A stretch of 54,823 nt of DNA. It comes from Clostridia bacterium. Its GTDB lineage: Bacteria > Bacillota > Clostridia > Christensenellales > Aristaeellaceae. This document shows positions 1 through 8,920 of this stretch, piece by piece. Under the pieces are notes generated by a model, which was not told where the DNA came from, did not search any database, and saw nothing but the letters and a program-made list of their open reading frames with translations. The stretch is from NCBI GenBank assembly GCA_017615475.1, contig JAGAAC010000085.1:1-54823 (forward strand). The letters run 5' to 3'. The position numbers and the translations under genes were made by a program. The first letter of the stretch is position 1. Every line of letters starts with the position of its first letter.

Positions 1-73
1 ACAGATGAAGTTTGACAAGGGGGGAATGTTGTAGTTTCTGCCTTAAATGCGCTATGAAACCCGCTGCAGAACA

Positions 74-300
74 GATCCTTCGCGGACGGGCTGCGCGTAC
101 CCGCTTGCCCTGCTCAGGATGACATGTAAGGCTCTTCTTTCCTTTGTCTGATGAATCATTTTGAAAGGTGATCGGGACGATGTATTACGTTCTGCCATTC
201 GTTTTCACCAAGCGCCATGAGACTACAAATGATCCCTAAAGAGCCCTCCAATGTCATCCTGAGCCGCCCCTTCTACGCAAAAAGGGGCGAGCGAAGGATC
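74..300. repeat. Two inverted copies of a short intergenic repeat
   Basis: Copy 1 (74-125) runs from GATCCTTCGC to CTCAGGATGACAT. Copy 2 (251-300) is the reverse, starting ATGTCATCCTGAG and ending GCGAAGGATC. The 13-bp and 10-bp arms match exactly in opposite orientation, while the middles differ. This resembles dispersed REP-like intergenic repeats. No open frame or known function is visible here. Confidence 0.55.
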
Positions 301-383
301 GTTCATCTCGTGCGCGGTGCGCGAGACGCTTGCGTCCGCGGTGCGCGCGCGATACAACTGTAGCGTAATACGTCAATTTCATC

Positions 384-485
384 CGTGCGTGCGTGTAAAA
401 CGTGCCAAGCTTTATTACTATACATTCCATTTTTCTTTATTTCACAATGGTTTTTGATGTGATAATGCTTTTACACGCACGCACG
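384..485. repeat. 17-bp perfect inverted repeat around an AT-rich core
   Basis: The left arm at 384-400 (CGTGCGTGCGTGTAAAA) and the right arm at 469-485 are exact reverse complements, 68 bases apart. It could be the ends of a miniature mobile element or a large hairpin. It lies in 1-713, where I see no gene. Confidence 0.6.
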
Positions 486-713
486 CGAAAAATCGGGGTT
501 ATACACAAAAAACATGCAAAGAGTCAATGATGAAAGATTCCTGCCTGATTGGAAAGAAGAATCATAAAGCCATGTACTATATCATCTTAAAGAAAGTAAT
601 GAAAAGTAATTCAAAGAAGCTATATATCGATATGAATAAAGAAGAATAATGTTGTTTCCGTATTCTAAGAAACATTATATCAGGAATATACCACCGGGGT
701 AAGACAACACCCG

Positions 714-1232
714 CTAATCCCGGATAATCATACATTCCATCTGCAGATCATAAGGCTCTGCCTCAGCAAGGGAAGGAATAGGGTCAGAACTGAGGCGGAA
801 CCCCATGGCAGAGTAGAAGTTTATTGTTTCCTCAGAAGAACAGCAGGATGCATACAAAGCATGAGCTCCCCTCTTCAGGGCTTCCTGTCTGGCGGCTTCA
901 AACAAGGCTCTGCCGATTCCACGGCGGCGGTAATCCCTGGAAACATGGAAGCTGTCAATGATGAGCCGGCCTTTGTTCAGCTTGGGAATCAGCATTATTT
1001 CGCCAACCACGCGATTTCCTTCATAAGCGCAATATGTCACATACTGCCCGCTGAGAATCTCTTCAGCTTTTTCGATAAGACGCACAGCATCCCAATCCTC
1101 AGTGAAAGGATTGTAAACCAGTGTCAGATTCCCGTTCTGCAGGCGGTACACATTTTTTACTTCCTGATACCGCCGAAAGTCCTTCAGCGAATCCCGGGTG
1201 AAGTTATTACTGTCAATAAGCTTTATTTCCAA
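714..1232 (-). CDS. GNAT family N-acetyltransferase
   Basis: A 172-residue single-domain acetyltransferase that should move an acetyl group from acetyl-CoA to an unknown amine in the cytoplasm. The acetyl-CoA loop is RRRGIGRA at residues 102-109, and the C-terminal NFYSAMGF (138-145) is the usual last strand-helix of the fold. Length is normal for the family. The gene is transcribed alone from a promoter at 1295-1323. It is the first of eight intact GNAT genes in the window, and nothing in the sequence gives the substrate. Confidence 0.9.
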   Translation of the reverse strand: MEIKLIDSNNFTRDSLKDFRRYQEVKNVYRLQNGNLTLVYNPFTEDWDAVRLIEKAEEILSGQYVTYCAYEGNRVVGEIMLIPKLNKGRLIIDSFHVSRDYRRRGIGRALFEAARQEALKRGAHALYASCCSSEETINFYSAMGFRLSSDPIPSLAEAEPYDLQMECMIIRD

Positions 1233-1294
1233 AATGTTATGCCTTTCATGGTTAAGAAAATCAAAAGTTAATATGCCATTCCATGTTAGAGATA

Positions 1295-1323
1295 ATCATA
1301 TCAAAGCTCCTGTTTCCAGTCAA
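1295..1323 (-). promoter_or_regulatory. Sigma-A promoter of the GNAT gene (conserved-spacer type)
   Basis: On the minus strand, TTGACT (1318-1323), a 17-bp spacer and TATGAT (1295-1300). The sequence after the -35 (GGAAAC) and before the -10 (GCTTTGA) is shared with promoters at 3351, 14968 and 25007. Confidence 0.8.
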
Positions 1324-1331
1324 ACTTAAAG

Positions 1332-2111
1332 CTATCTTAACTCTTTTTTTCGAGATGACTTTTTCACTTTTGTATCCCATATGATCAATATAAACATTAC
1401 CAAAGCTTCCAATATCGTCATTGTCACATATGGGATTATGCTTCCATTGTTATCAGAAGGATTTATAGCCACAGCGTGAATCATTAAGTTATACATGAAG
1501 TGGAAAGCCATAGCGGACACAAGATTATCCTTTGTAATTCTCATCAGATAGCTGCAGATATAGCTTTCAATAATACAACCGGTCAGAAATAAGGCTACCG
1601 GAACCTCAATGCTATTCTGTATGAAGTAATGGTAATGCCATAAACACCATATCAGGCCAACTATACCTGGAACAATCTGTTTGTTAACGATTAGTTTATT
1701 GAGCGCAGGCTCAAGGTATCCTCTCCATCCAAGTTCTTCTGCAACAATAGCCCACAGTATGATAACCCATTGTCTATAAGATATTGTTCCCCAAAAAGAA
1801 CTGAGTTCCCCCGTAATCTGAGAAGAAAGTATTCTTGCTGTTACCATAACAACACAGACGATTGCCACCGGTAAAAGGATAGCCATCCCTAAATGGTCTT
1901 TACGGAATAATCGAGAGAAAGATATTCTTAACTCCCTGTTTACTGCGAAAACAACAATAGCCGAGATAGAAGGAGCAGCTGCCTGAATACCATAAAAGAC
2001 AAAACCTATGGCATTATCTGAAATCTTGGCCTGTATAGCAACCATCATCAGAGGAAGAAAGAATGATACAATTATGAATAGAACCAAACTTTTAGCTGAC
2101 TTACTCATCAT
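1332..2111 (-). CDS. CPBP family intramembrane metalloprotease
   Basis: A 259-residue multi-pass membrane protein of the CAAX-protease/bacteriocin-processing family. It carries the family signature EELGWR at residues 125-130, the second motif around WCLWHYHYF (155-163), and a late His-Asn pair in AMAFHFMYN. These form the presumed metal site inside the membrane. Such proteins process prenylated or peptide substrates or give self-immunity to bacteriocins. The substrate cannot be told here, and no peptide gene is adjacent. The ribosome site AGGAGA lies inside the remnant at 2126-2272, so the two may share a transcript. Confidence 0.88.
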   Translation of the reverse strand: MMSKSAKSLVLFIIVSFFLPLMMVAIQAKISDNAIGFVFYGIQAAAPSISAIVVFAVNRELRISFSRLFRKDHLGMAILLPVAIVCVVMVTARILSSQITGELSSFWGTISYRQWVIILWAIVAEELGWRGYLEPALNKLIVNKQIVPGIVGLIWCLWHYHYFIQNSIEVPVALFLTGCIIESYICSYLMRITKDNLVSAMAFHFMYNLMIHAVAINPSDNNGSIIPYVTMTILEALVMFILIIWDTKVKKSSRKKELR

Positions 2112-2125
2112 TGGTTTTGCTGTTT

Positions 2126-2272
2126 TTATCTCCTATTTGTTGATATAAACCGGCATTTACCGACGTACTGTAATTCGGCGTTGTGCGTTTTCAATTCTTC
2201 CATGAAATATTTACACAATTCCGCCGTATTACTGTGAAGCCTTGGACTTCCCATCAGTACCAGTATTTTCAT
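2126..2272 (-). pseudogene. Truncated flavodoxin/NADPH-dependent FMN reductase remnant
   Basis: A 48-codon frame with a good ribosome site (GGAGAAAGGAA) starts MKILVLMGSPRLHSNTAEL. This is the classic N-terminal beta strand plus phosphate-binding loop (GSPRxxxNT) of NADPH-dependent FMN reductases. The frame stops at a TAA after about 45 residues, whereas the family runs to about 180. The rest of the gene is gone, and a CPBP gene follows at once. It is probably a decayed gene whose start signals survive and may now serve as the leader of the CPBP gene. Confidence 0.7.
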
Positions 2273-2306
2273 TTCCTTTCTCCGCTTCTGTTTGTCAAAC
2301 TTCGAT

Positions 2307-2654
2307 TTACCGGCGTATCAAAACGCCTTTCATATACTGCGTTTCATTATGCGTTTTATACACTTCCGTCTTTTCCTCTTCTGTACAGCCGATCAGTATC
2401 TTGATTTCGGAGTCCCGCTTCATCAAATCGACAATGCACATAATGGCATCAACTGTTTTCTTACCGCTTCCGACCCATACGTCAATTCCTGCTCCGTCCA
2501 TAGAGGAAGTATTTTTCAGGTAACCGTAGTCAACCTGGTATATGAAATCCGGAAACCTTGGATGGGCAGACCCTTTTGGTCTGTCGATTACAATTTCGGA
2601 AGTGCTTACCAACTCATCCAAAGCCTTCCAAAAATCCTCATTATAATCGTTCAC
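2307..2654 (-). CDS. Inorganic pyrophosphatase-like protein
   Basis: A 115-residue cytoplasmic protein resembling short clostridial proteins annotated as inorganic pyrophosphatase. Residues around 20-50 read IVIDRPKGSAHPRFPDF, then IYQVDYGYLKNT and a GIDVWVG stretch. These match the substrate-pocket strands of the soluble pyrophosphatase fold (Lys, Tyr, Asp). It is shorter than the normal 170-180 residues, so it may not hydrolyse pyrophosphate. I chose the GTG start at 2654 because GGAGG lies seven bases upstream; an ATG further up has no such site. It follows the GNAT gene at 2699-3292 and probably shares its transcript. Confidence 0.72.
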   Translation of the reverse strand: MNDYNEDFWKALDELVSTSEIVIDRPKGSAHPRFPDFIYQVDYGYLKNTSSMDGAGIDVWVGSGKKTVDAIMCIVDLMKRDSEIKILIGCTEEEKTEVYKTHNETQYMKGVLIRR

Positions 2655-2698
2655 CTTTTTTCCTCCGCCAAACTGCGATTTGTCAATTGTCATGTGTC

Positions 2699-3292
2699 TC
2701 AAAAAACAGGGTCAACAAGGCGGATCATATCTTCGAATTCAGGATGTTCCTTCAGAGCCTTTTTGACATCAATATTGTAGTCAACCACTGTGCAGTGAGC
2801 ATAAATATCATCATAGTATTCCCTGATCCTTATACCGCCAAGGGCTTCCATTGTCTTCCAGGAAGCCGGATTGTCCAGATCTGCGTCCATAAATACCTTG
2901 TCAATTCCATGCGCATCGCAGACTTTCAGACCCAGATAGAGATTGATTTTATTGTATCCTTTTCCTCTTTCAGTCGGCCTGATGCTGTATCCCATATGGC
3001 CGCCGTAGCGGCTTAATCTCTCATTCAGGCAGAGACGGATATTGATCATCCCGACGATCCGCCTGTCAGTGTCCCGGACCAGGAAAAAAGTCCTGGCAGG
3101 CACTTTTTCCTCGCTTGGTTCCCTGGTATAATCCTGCTCCAGTTTCCCGAGCCAGCTTTCATAATTATCCGTAAAATGATGCAGCCCACCGGATCCATTA
3201 ATGTCCGACTGATACTCGTAAAACTCACGGATGTAGTCTATGGCATCCTCTTTCCTGGCAATGCCAGGGATCTCAAAGTACAGTTTTTCCAT
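2699..3292 (-). CDS. GNAT family N-acetyltransferase
   Basis: A 197-residue acetyltransferase of the longer GNAT type that resembles RimJ/YhhY-like enzymes. It contains VGMINIRLCL, then HMGYSIRPTERGKGYNKINL, which holds the acetyl-CoA loop RGKGYNK, and ends with an NPASWKTMEALGG helix typical of this subfamily. The start at 3292 is preceded by GGAGG five bases upstream, whereas the longer frame has none. The untranslated leader TTTCATGGAGGCT is nearly the same as that of the GNAT gene at 18795-19286. Its promoter is at 3351-3379. Substrate unknown. Confidence 0.88.
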   Translation of the reverse strand: MEKLYFEIPGIARKEDAIDYIREFYEYQSDINGSGGLHHFTDNYESWLGKLEQDYTREPSEEKVPARTFFLVRDTDRRIVGMINIRLCLNERLSRYGGHMGYSIRPTERGKGYNKINLYLGLKVCDAHGIDKVFMDADLDNPASWKTMEALGGIRIREYYDDIYAHCTVVDYNIDVKKALKEHPEFEDMIRLVDPVF

Positions 3293-3350
3293 ACAAGCCT
3301 CCATGAAACGAGAAATCAAAAAGTTCATGCTGCATTACACGTCAGAGGTG

Positions 3351-3379
3351 ATCATACCAAAGCACATGTTTCCAGTCAA
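3351..3379 (-). promoter_or_regulatory. Sigma-A promoter (conserved-spacer type)
   Basis: Minus strand: TTGACT (3374-3379), 17-bp spacer, TATGAT (3351-3356), about 60 bases upstream of the GNAT start at 3292. The spacer keeps GGAAAC after the -35 and GCTTTGG before the -10. Confidence 0.85.
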
Positions 3380-3570
3380 ACCGAAACAGAAGAGGGAAGT
3401 GCGTTTGGCCCTGCTGACTGAATGTACTGTTCTGCATATTGAACAAAAAAACCTTGCCGATACAATATTTCATATTATTCCGATTTAAAAGGCGGTATAA
3501 TGACAGGTGATCGGGCATATTGACTGCCGGACATCAGCGATCTATTGTGCCTGAAAGGAGAAGGTGCAAA

Positions 3571-4950
3571 ATGAGCCGGGTTTTGGCTGAAAGACGTTTT
3601 ACGGATTTCACGAAGGGTCCCTTTATTCGTCCAATGCTTCGCTTTGCATTGCCCGTTTTATTCTGCAATGCCTTCCAGCTGCTTTACAATACGGTGGATA
3701 CTGTCGTGATCGGCCACGCACTGGGCGATCAGGCGCTGGCGGCTGTAGGATCGGCTGGTGCGGTATTTGAAATCCTCCTGGCATTGGCGATGGGAATGGC
3801 TACCGGTCTGGGTATCACAGTCGGCAGAAGCTGCGGAACCGCTGACAGTATCAAAATCCGAAAAACGGTGGCATCTTCCCTGGTCATTGCACTGGTTTGT
3901 ACGGTGATCCTGACAGCAGGTGCTTACATTGTGCTGAATCCTTTGCTCCGGCTGCTGCATACACCGGAGGAAGTGTATGGGATGGCGCATGACTATCTTG
4001 TTCCGGTTATCCTTTTCCTGTTTGTCACCATGGCCTATAACCTGTTTGCGGGCTTTCTCCGGGCTGTTGGCAACAGTGTTGCGCCGCTCATCTTCCTGAT
4101 CATTTCATCCTGCCTGAACGTGGGACTGGACATTCTGTTCATCGTTCCCCTGGGTATGGGCGTACAAGGCGCGGCCATCGCGACTGTCGCAGCCCAGGCA
4201 GTGGCTGCCGTCATCTGCGTCTTCTATATTCTCCGGCGGGCCAGACAGCTCATTCCCGGACGAAAGGATTTTGTTCCCGACAAAGGAATATACCGCGAAG
4301 CAACTTTCCAGGGCTTATCCATGAGCCTGATGAACGGGATCATATATGCCGGAGGAGCGATTCTTCAGATTGGCATCAACGGCATGGGAACACTGATTGT
4401 CGCGGCGCATACAGCAGCAAGGCGTATCTATTCTATCTTCCTTACGCCCTTCGGAGCCATCAACGCCACAATCAGTACTTTTGTTTCCCAGAACCGCGGG
4501 GCAGATCAGCCGGACCGCATCCGGAAGGGCGTCATAACCGCATACAAGGCTGATGTGATCATGACCCTGATCATCATGGCAATCCTCCTTCCAGGCGCTG
4601 AGATGCTTGTGCGCATGATCAGCGGATCGTCTGAGCCTGTTGTGCTGTACAATGCTTCTAGGTATCTGCGGTTTGTCGCGCCATGCTATATCATCCTGGG
4701 CATTCTGAACGTAACGCGTATTTCCCTCCAGGCAATCGGTCAAAAGATCCTGCCTGTTCTCTCCAGTGTCATTGAACTGGCAGGAAAGATCCTCTTTGCG
4801 TTCCTGGCGATTCCCCGATTTGGGTATCCTGCGGTGATCGTATGTGAACCGCTGATATGGTGCCTGATGGTCCTGGAACTGATGCTCTCTTTCTGGCTAA
4901 ATCCATATATCAGGAAGAATAAGAAACATGTATCAGACTCATCATTTTAA
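3571..4950 (+). CDS. MATE family efflux transporter
   Basis: A 459-residue inner-membrane protein with about twelve hydrophobic segments in two similar halves, the layout of MATE drug/cation antiporters (NorM/DinF type). It opens with an FTKGPFIRPMLRFALPVLFCN stretch split over the first helix. It has the helix-pair residues around LLYNTVDTVVIGHALGDQALAAVG and the GFLRAVGNSVAP loop common to the family. Start at 3571 follows AAAGGAG (3553-3559); the upstream ATG at 3520 has no site. It is a single gene on the plus strand with a terminator at 4981-5006. It likely exports toxic compounds or drugs using Na+ or H+; the substrate is unknown. Confidence 0.92.
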   Translation: MSRVLAERRFTDFTKGPFIRPMLRFALPVLFCNAFQLLYNTVDTVVIGHALGDQALAAVGSAGAVFEILLALAMGMATGLGITVGRSCGTADSIKIRKTVASSLVIALVCTVILTAGAYIVLNPLLRLLHTPEEVYGMAHDYLVPVILFLFVTMAYNLFAGFLRAVGNSVAPLIFLIISSCLNVGLDILFIVPLGMGVQGAAIATVAAQAVAAVICVFYILRRARQLIPGRKDFVPDKGIYREATFQGLSMSLMNGIIYAGGAILQIGINGMGTLIVAAHTAARRIYSIFLTPFGAINATISTFVSQNRGADQPDRIRKGVITAYKADVIMTLIIMAILLPGAEMLVRMISGSSEPVVLYNASRYLRFVAPCYIILGILNVTRISLQAIGQKILPVLSSVIELAGKILFAFLAIPRFGYPAVIVCEPLIWCLMVLELMLSFWLNPYIRKNKKHVSDSSF

Positions 4951-4980
4951 GATCACCCTGTCCGGCGATGGAGAATGTTG

Positions 4981-5006
4981 ACAGCCTGTCCGAAAGGGCA
5001 GGCTGT
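4981..5006 (+). terminator. Hairpin terminator after the MATE gene
   Basis: ACAGCCTGTCC (4981-4991) pairs with GGGCAGGCTGT (4996-5006) over a GAAA loop with one G-U pair, followed by a short T run. Confidence 0.65.
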
Positions 5007-5042
5007 TTACTTCATCGGAATTCACACCTTTTCCGGTTTCTT

Positions 5043-5693
5043 TCACAGTTTGTTACTGATACGGCACATTGCCTCGATATGCATGATCCAGTGCCGGCTG
5101 AAGGGCATCTGAATCAATCCACGGATATCTTTTCCGCACCAGTAATTAATCAACCAGAATGCATCTTCGTCATCGCTGACACAGCGGCTGCCGATCAACC
5201 TTTCCCGGTCAGCGTCCGGGAACTTCCTCTTCAGATCCCTGTATTCCAGTTTTCGCAGCAAGTCGTTTGTCGATTTCATGACAGACCGGCAGTATTCGTA
5301 TACCGCTTTCACATCCAGCTGAGCTGAAAAGCGCGCAATCTCCGCGCCTTTCAGTTCATTGCCGGTGGTGATAATCGGACTCTTCGTTTTTTCCAGCCAG
5401 CCGTCTGTAAACAGGACCTGGCTGTCCCGTGCGATCAATGTATGGGCGACAATATCCTCGATCCGGAAGATATGCCACATGGAATAAGCCAGCGTCTTGC
5501 TGTGATATCCTTTAGCTCCGGCAAACGGCATCTGATAAAACGCTTCCGCCGGATATGCTTTCACAATGGATGAGATCTGTCCGAACAGGTCGTCTCTTAA
5601 TTCAAACAGGACGTCCAGTCCTTCACGGAAAGTTACTTCTTTTCCGATTAAAGACTGCATTCTTTTGTTTTTTTCAGCCCAATCCTTATTCAT
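5043..5693 (-). CDS. DinB-like four-helix-bundle protein
   Basis: A 216-residue cytoplasmic protein of the DinB/YfiT metal-binding helix-bundle superfamily. The likely metal histidines sit in MWHIFRIEDIVAHTLI (about residues 73-88) and in the C-terminal HWIMHIEAM, which gives the H...HxxxH arrangement of the family. DinB-like proteins are often bacillithiol or mycothiol transferases, or have unknown roles. I took the start at 5693, nine bases after AAAGGAG; an in-frame ATG 30 bases earlier precedes that site. The gene is alone, facing the MATE gene tail to tail. Confidence 0.75.
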   Translation of the reverse strand: MNKDWAEKNKRMQSLIGKEVTFREGLDVLFELRDDLFGQISSIVKAYPAEAFYQMPFAGAKGYHSKTLAYSMWHIFRIEDIVAHTLIARDSQVLFTDGWLEKTKSPIITTGNELKGAEIARFSAQLDVKAVYEYCRSVMKSTNDLLRKLEYRDLKRKFPDADRERLIGSRCVSDDEDAFWLINYWCGKDIRGLIQMPFSRHWIMHIEAMCRISNKL

Positions 5694-5790
5694 CTGATAT
5701 CTCTCCTTTTCATCCGCAGTCATGTTTTTCAGCAGATACCTGGATTATTTCCCATGCAAATCCCATGGGCCGGCATATTCCGGAGGCACT

Positions 5791-6405
5791 TCAGAATAGG
5801 GATAACAACTCTGACAAGGTATTTACTTCATATTCGGGAGTCTCACAATTTCCCTGAATATTCCAGTACTTTCCGACTCCCTGCTTGATCCAGACCGTTT
5901 TCATTCCCAGCTGTTTTGCGGGGACGATATCATTGTCAATACGGTCTCCGATCATGACGGCCTGTTCCGGAGTGCATCCGGCCCTGGCCAGGGCGAGCCT
6001 GAATACTCCAGGATCCGGTTTTGCGATGCCTTCCTCAGCCGATGAGACAATCACATCAAAATACCGGCGAATTCCCATTGCTTCCAGCCTTTTTTCCGCT
6101 CCGGGGATCTGGTTTGCGATGATTCCAAGATGATACTTATTCTTCAGAACACGGAGGCACTCCATGGTGTCAGGATACAGCTCTTCATATTCAGGAGACC
6201 ATTCGGGATAGTCCACGCCGAAAAGACGCATTACCTCCCGGTGGCCTCTTTTGTTCTGTTTATAGAACTCAATCGCACGGGCCTTGACTGTTTTCACAGG
6301 TGCGCCGGCAGCAACGGCGATTTTCTGAAAGATATCATCGTACACTTTGGTTTCGTCCACCAGAGTGGATCCGATATCAAAGAACAACCATTTAATGTCG
6401 TCCAT
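5791..6405 (-). CDS. HAD family hydrolase
   Basis: A 204-residue haloacid-dehalogenase-superfamily phosphatase. Motif I is FFDIGSTL near residue 10, where the second Asp of the usual DxDGT is replaced by Gly-Ser, a variant seen in some HAD subgroups. Motif III is KPDPGVF near residue 130, and motif IV is VMIGDRIDNDI near 150. The cap is alpha-helical (type C1). Substrates could be small phosphate esters; none is indicated. It overlaps nothing but lies 12 bases after the GNAT gene at 6418-6909 and is probably co-transcribed with it. Confidence 0.88.
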   Translation of the reverse strand: MDDIKWLFFDIGSTLVDETKVYDDIFQKIAVAAGAPVKTVKARAIEFYKQNKRGHREVMRLFGVDYPEWSPEYEELYPDTMECLRVLKNKYHLGIIANQIPGAEKRLEAMGIRRYFDVIVSSAEEGIAKPDPGVFRLALARAGCTPEQAVMIGDRIDNDIVPAKQLGMKTVWIKQGVGKYWNIQGNCETPEYEVNTLSELLSLF

Positions 6406-6417
6406 GTACTCTCCCTG

Positions 6418-6909
6418 TTACTCCTGCATATTGAATTCAAATACAACGCCGTCTTCCTGCCTGTTCTCGTGTCCGGTATCGGTTTTTGTCACTACACCGC
6501 CCATCCGCTGATAGAACTGCATGGCGTTTTTGTTGTGAGGACTGCAATCGCAGGCAAAACGGCTGATTCCCTTTTCTCTGCAGTAATCCTTCAAAAGGGC
6601 GAAAGCCTGTTTTCCGATCCCTCTGTGCTGATACTCCTGCAGCACATACAGGGAACGCAGCCATACCCCGGAGTCAGTATGCTGAAAAACGAAATATCCT
6701 ATATTCTCGCCGCCGTATTTGATCAGGTATACCGTGAAGGTTGGATCCGAGATCTTTTTCAAGTCCCGCTGCTGATGCCATTCATAATTGAAATCGTCAA
6801 TGACCGTATCCGGATAAATGCCCCGATACGTTGTATCCCAAATTCTCTGCCGGAGCGTACTGATGGTGACCGCGTCACCTGCCTTTGCAAGGACAAATTC
6901 TACGTTCAT
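6418..6909 (-). CDS. GNAT family N-acetyltransferase
   Basis: A 163-residue acetyltransferase. Its N-terminus includes IWDTTYRGIYPD, a stretch typical of the PhnO/YkkB-like GNATs that have a TYRG box. The acetyl-CoA loop is HRGIGKQAF (residues 95-103), and the last motif is AMQFYQRMGG. It starts at an ATG nine bases after AAGGAG. It probably forms an operon with the HAD gene downstream (12-base gap) and perhaps the kinase gene upstream (45-base gap). Confidence 0.9.
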   Translation of the reverse strand: MNVEFVLAKAGDAVTISTLRQRIWDTTYRGIYPDTVIDDFNYEWHQQRDLKKISDPTFTVYLIKYGGENIGYFVFQHTDSGVWLRSLYVLQEYQHRGIGKQAFALLKDYCREKGISRFACDCSPHNKNAMQFYQRMGGVVTKTDTGHENRQEDGVVFEFNMQE

Positions 6910-6954
6910 CTCAATCTCCTTTTCATTGACGCTCTTCTTAGCCTGCAGGACCGG

Positions 6955-7935
6955 TTAAAGAAGCTTAAACGCCATGTCATACATTTCTCTTGAATCAATT
7001 GCGTTTCTGATATAGGTGGGATTATCCGGTTCGTATCTGACGTATTTTTCGACTTCTTCAATCAGCGCAAGATAACAAACAGCGAGAGCATACCTGATCT
7101 CTGTTTCCTCAGTCAGGAAGATTTTTTCCTGAGCCATATCATTATAGATATCCAGTTCTTTCTGCTTGGCGGAAAGAGGAACTTTCTGCCCGGGCCCAAG
7201 CGGTATAAAATCTGCGACCGGATCACCCCAGAATCCGCGTTCCGGATCAATCCAGCAGATTTTGCCTGTCTTCTCATTATAGAGGACATTGCTGTCCCAC
7301 AGGTCAAAGTTCACCATTCTGCAGGGGACGGCCCGGAGCAGCTTTTCGTGTTTATCGATTAGACTTACAAACTTTTCTCCGTCAGGCGTATCATGGCCAA
7401 GGCTTTTACAGTCAGCAACCAGCCTGAGTGCCATGGCTTTCAGGGCTTCGTACCAGGAAGATACCAGCCCTGTCTGTATGTAGCCGTATCCGTCATTGGT
7501 AATCGTGTGTATTTTTGTGAGCATGCCAATTTTCTGCTTCTGAACCGCTTCATATTCCGTGACGGAAAAGCCCATCTCCCACAACGGTTTTCCGGGCATC
7601 ATTTCCATGATAAAACAGTTGCTTTTTATGATTTCTTTTGAGAAATCGGCGACATAGACTTTGGGGCAGAGGATGTCGGTTTTTTCATGCATCTGCGAAT
7701 ACCAGAAGACCTCAGATTCCATCATGTTTTTTTCATAACTGAGGACTCTTGCATCTGCCGGGGGAGCTATCTTTAATACGCTGGTAATACCATTATCGCA
7801 TGTGACTTTGTATGCCGCATTAAATTCCCCGTTTCCAAGAGCAGCGACATCAATCACATTTCCCAGCTTGTGAAAAGAAAACAACTCCTTAATCTCTGCT
7901 TCCGAAGCATCATACTTTGTTTTGCTGATAACCAT
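6955..7935 (-). CDS. Aminoglycoside phosphotransferase/choline kinase-like kinase
   Basis: A 326-residue protein with the APH-type kinase fold. It has a small N-lobe with the ATP lysine in TSVLKIAPPA, a catalytic loop MVNFDLWDSNVLY whose Asp211 and Asn216 are the base and Mg ligand, and the second Mg ligand in ICWIDPERGFWGDP (Asp230). The first residue of the usual HGD loop is Asn here, a change that some fructosamine-kinase-like members share. It could phosphorylate a sugar, amino-sugar or drug; actual aminoglycoside resistance is not shown. Start follows GAGGAAG. Confidence 0.82.
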   Translation of the reverse strand: MVISKTKYDASEAEIKELFSFHKLGNVIDVAALGNGEFNAAYKVTCDNGITSVLKIAPPADARVLSYEKNMMESEVFWYSQMHEKTDILCPKVYVADFSKEIIKSNCFIMEMMPGKPLWEMGFSVTEYEAVQKQKIGMLTKIHTITNDGYGYIQTGLVSSWYEALKAMALRLVADCKSLGHDTPDGEKFVSLIDKHEKLLRAVPCRMVNFDLWDSNVLYNEKTGKICWIDPERGFWGDPVADFIPLGPGQKVPLSAKQKELDIYNDMAQEKIFLTEETEIRYALAVCYLALIEEVEKYVRYEPDNPTYIRNAIDSREMYDMAFKLL

Positions 7936-7966
7936 CGTACCACTTCCTCATATTTGTTCTTTTATA

Positions 7967-8848
7967 TCAAAAGGTTTTAAAAACATGGAATGGCTTCGCA
8001 AAAATCATCCCATAATTCTCTATACATTCCGCTTCAATGGATTCGTTCTGAAGCATGAACTGCCTCATGCGTCCGAAGACTTTCATAAATTCCGAATATT
8101 CAAATTCCGCGTTATTAAGGGCGCTGATTGTTTGCAAAGCATCTTTCAGCCCGAAGTCTTCCCGCAGCTGATCCAGGCCGGCAGAAAGCCATTTTGTCGG
8201 GTAAAAATACTGATTGTTCAGGATATATGCCAAACGCATCATGGCTTCCAGTGCCCTGTGTTGATAGATCCGTGATTCTGTCAGATTGTTTCTCTTTAAC
8301 GCCTCGTGATAATTGTACTCCCCGCTGTCTTTTACCGTCAACCACAGTCCCCGGATAATCTTTTTCTTTACATCTTCCGGATAAAACGAGACCTTTTTCT
8401 GTACGGACGGCAGTATCCCTTCAGGATCCCATAACGGAACAGCAAGTGTGATGTTTTTCAGGGCATAAGGGTCAAACTCATTCCAGAACTGATCCATCGA
8501 ATCATTCACAAGCAGGTCAAACTTCCAGTACTTTCACCCGAAACCGTAGGATACCCTTACGCCTTTATGCCGGAAGGTTTCCCTGGTGAAGAGTTCCCGA
8601 ATTCGCTGCCTTGTGCTTTCATCAGCATCCATATTGATATAGTAGTCCATATCAACATCTGATTTTTCGTCACAGAAGCCGTATGCAACAGACCCTTCCA
8701 CAAAAACCAGCATATGACGGACAACCTCTTCCGAAATTTCCCTCAGTTCAGGAAGCATGATTGTTTCAAAATGTTCCTTTGCGATTTCCACAAATTCTTT
8801 TTGTGAATACCCTTCTGTTTCTTTTGCGGTATTCTTCAAATCCGTCAT
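7967..8848 (-). pseudogene. Nucleotidyltransferase with DUF4037-like domain, split by an in-frame TGA
   Basis: Two frames that are in phase read through a single TGA at 8534-8536. The N-terminal part (about 104 residues) has the nucleotidyltransferase signature VEGSVAYGF followed by DEKSDVDMDYYI (GS...DxD). The C-terminal part (180 residues from 8509, or 191 from just after the stop) is helical and resembles the DUF4037-type domain that follows this motif in related proteins. The codons after the stop (KYWKFDLLVND) continue the fold without loss, so one base change is enough to explain it. Either it is a recent nonsense mutation, or two polypeptides are made (ATG at 8509 has no clear ribosome site). 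Confidence 0.8.
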
Positions 8849-8920
8849 ATGAATCCTCCGGCAAATTATTCGATCATAGCCGGGTGAAAACAGGGGAGGG
8901 AAGACGTCATCACATCTGTT

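Noticed and set aside
384..485. CRISPR or integron attC site
   Set aside because: There is only one inverted pair, no direct repeats with spacers, and no integrase or cas gene nearby.
2307..2702. Longer start (ATG 2702) for the pyrophosphatase-like gene
   Set aside because: There is no ribosome site upstream of it, whereas GGAGG lies right before GTG 2654, and the added residues (with QFGGGKK) simply translate that site.
8534..8536. Selenocysteine or genetic-code change at the in-frame TGA
   Set aside because: Other genes here end in TGA in the normal way, there is no catalytic Cys position in the family at this site, and no obvious hairpin follows.
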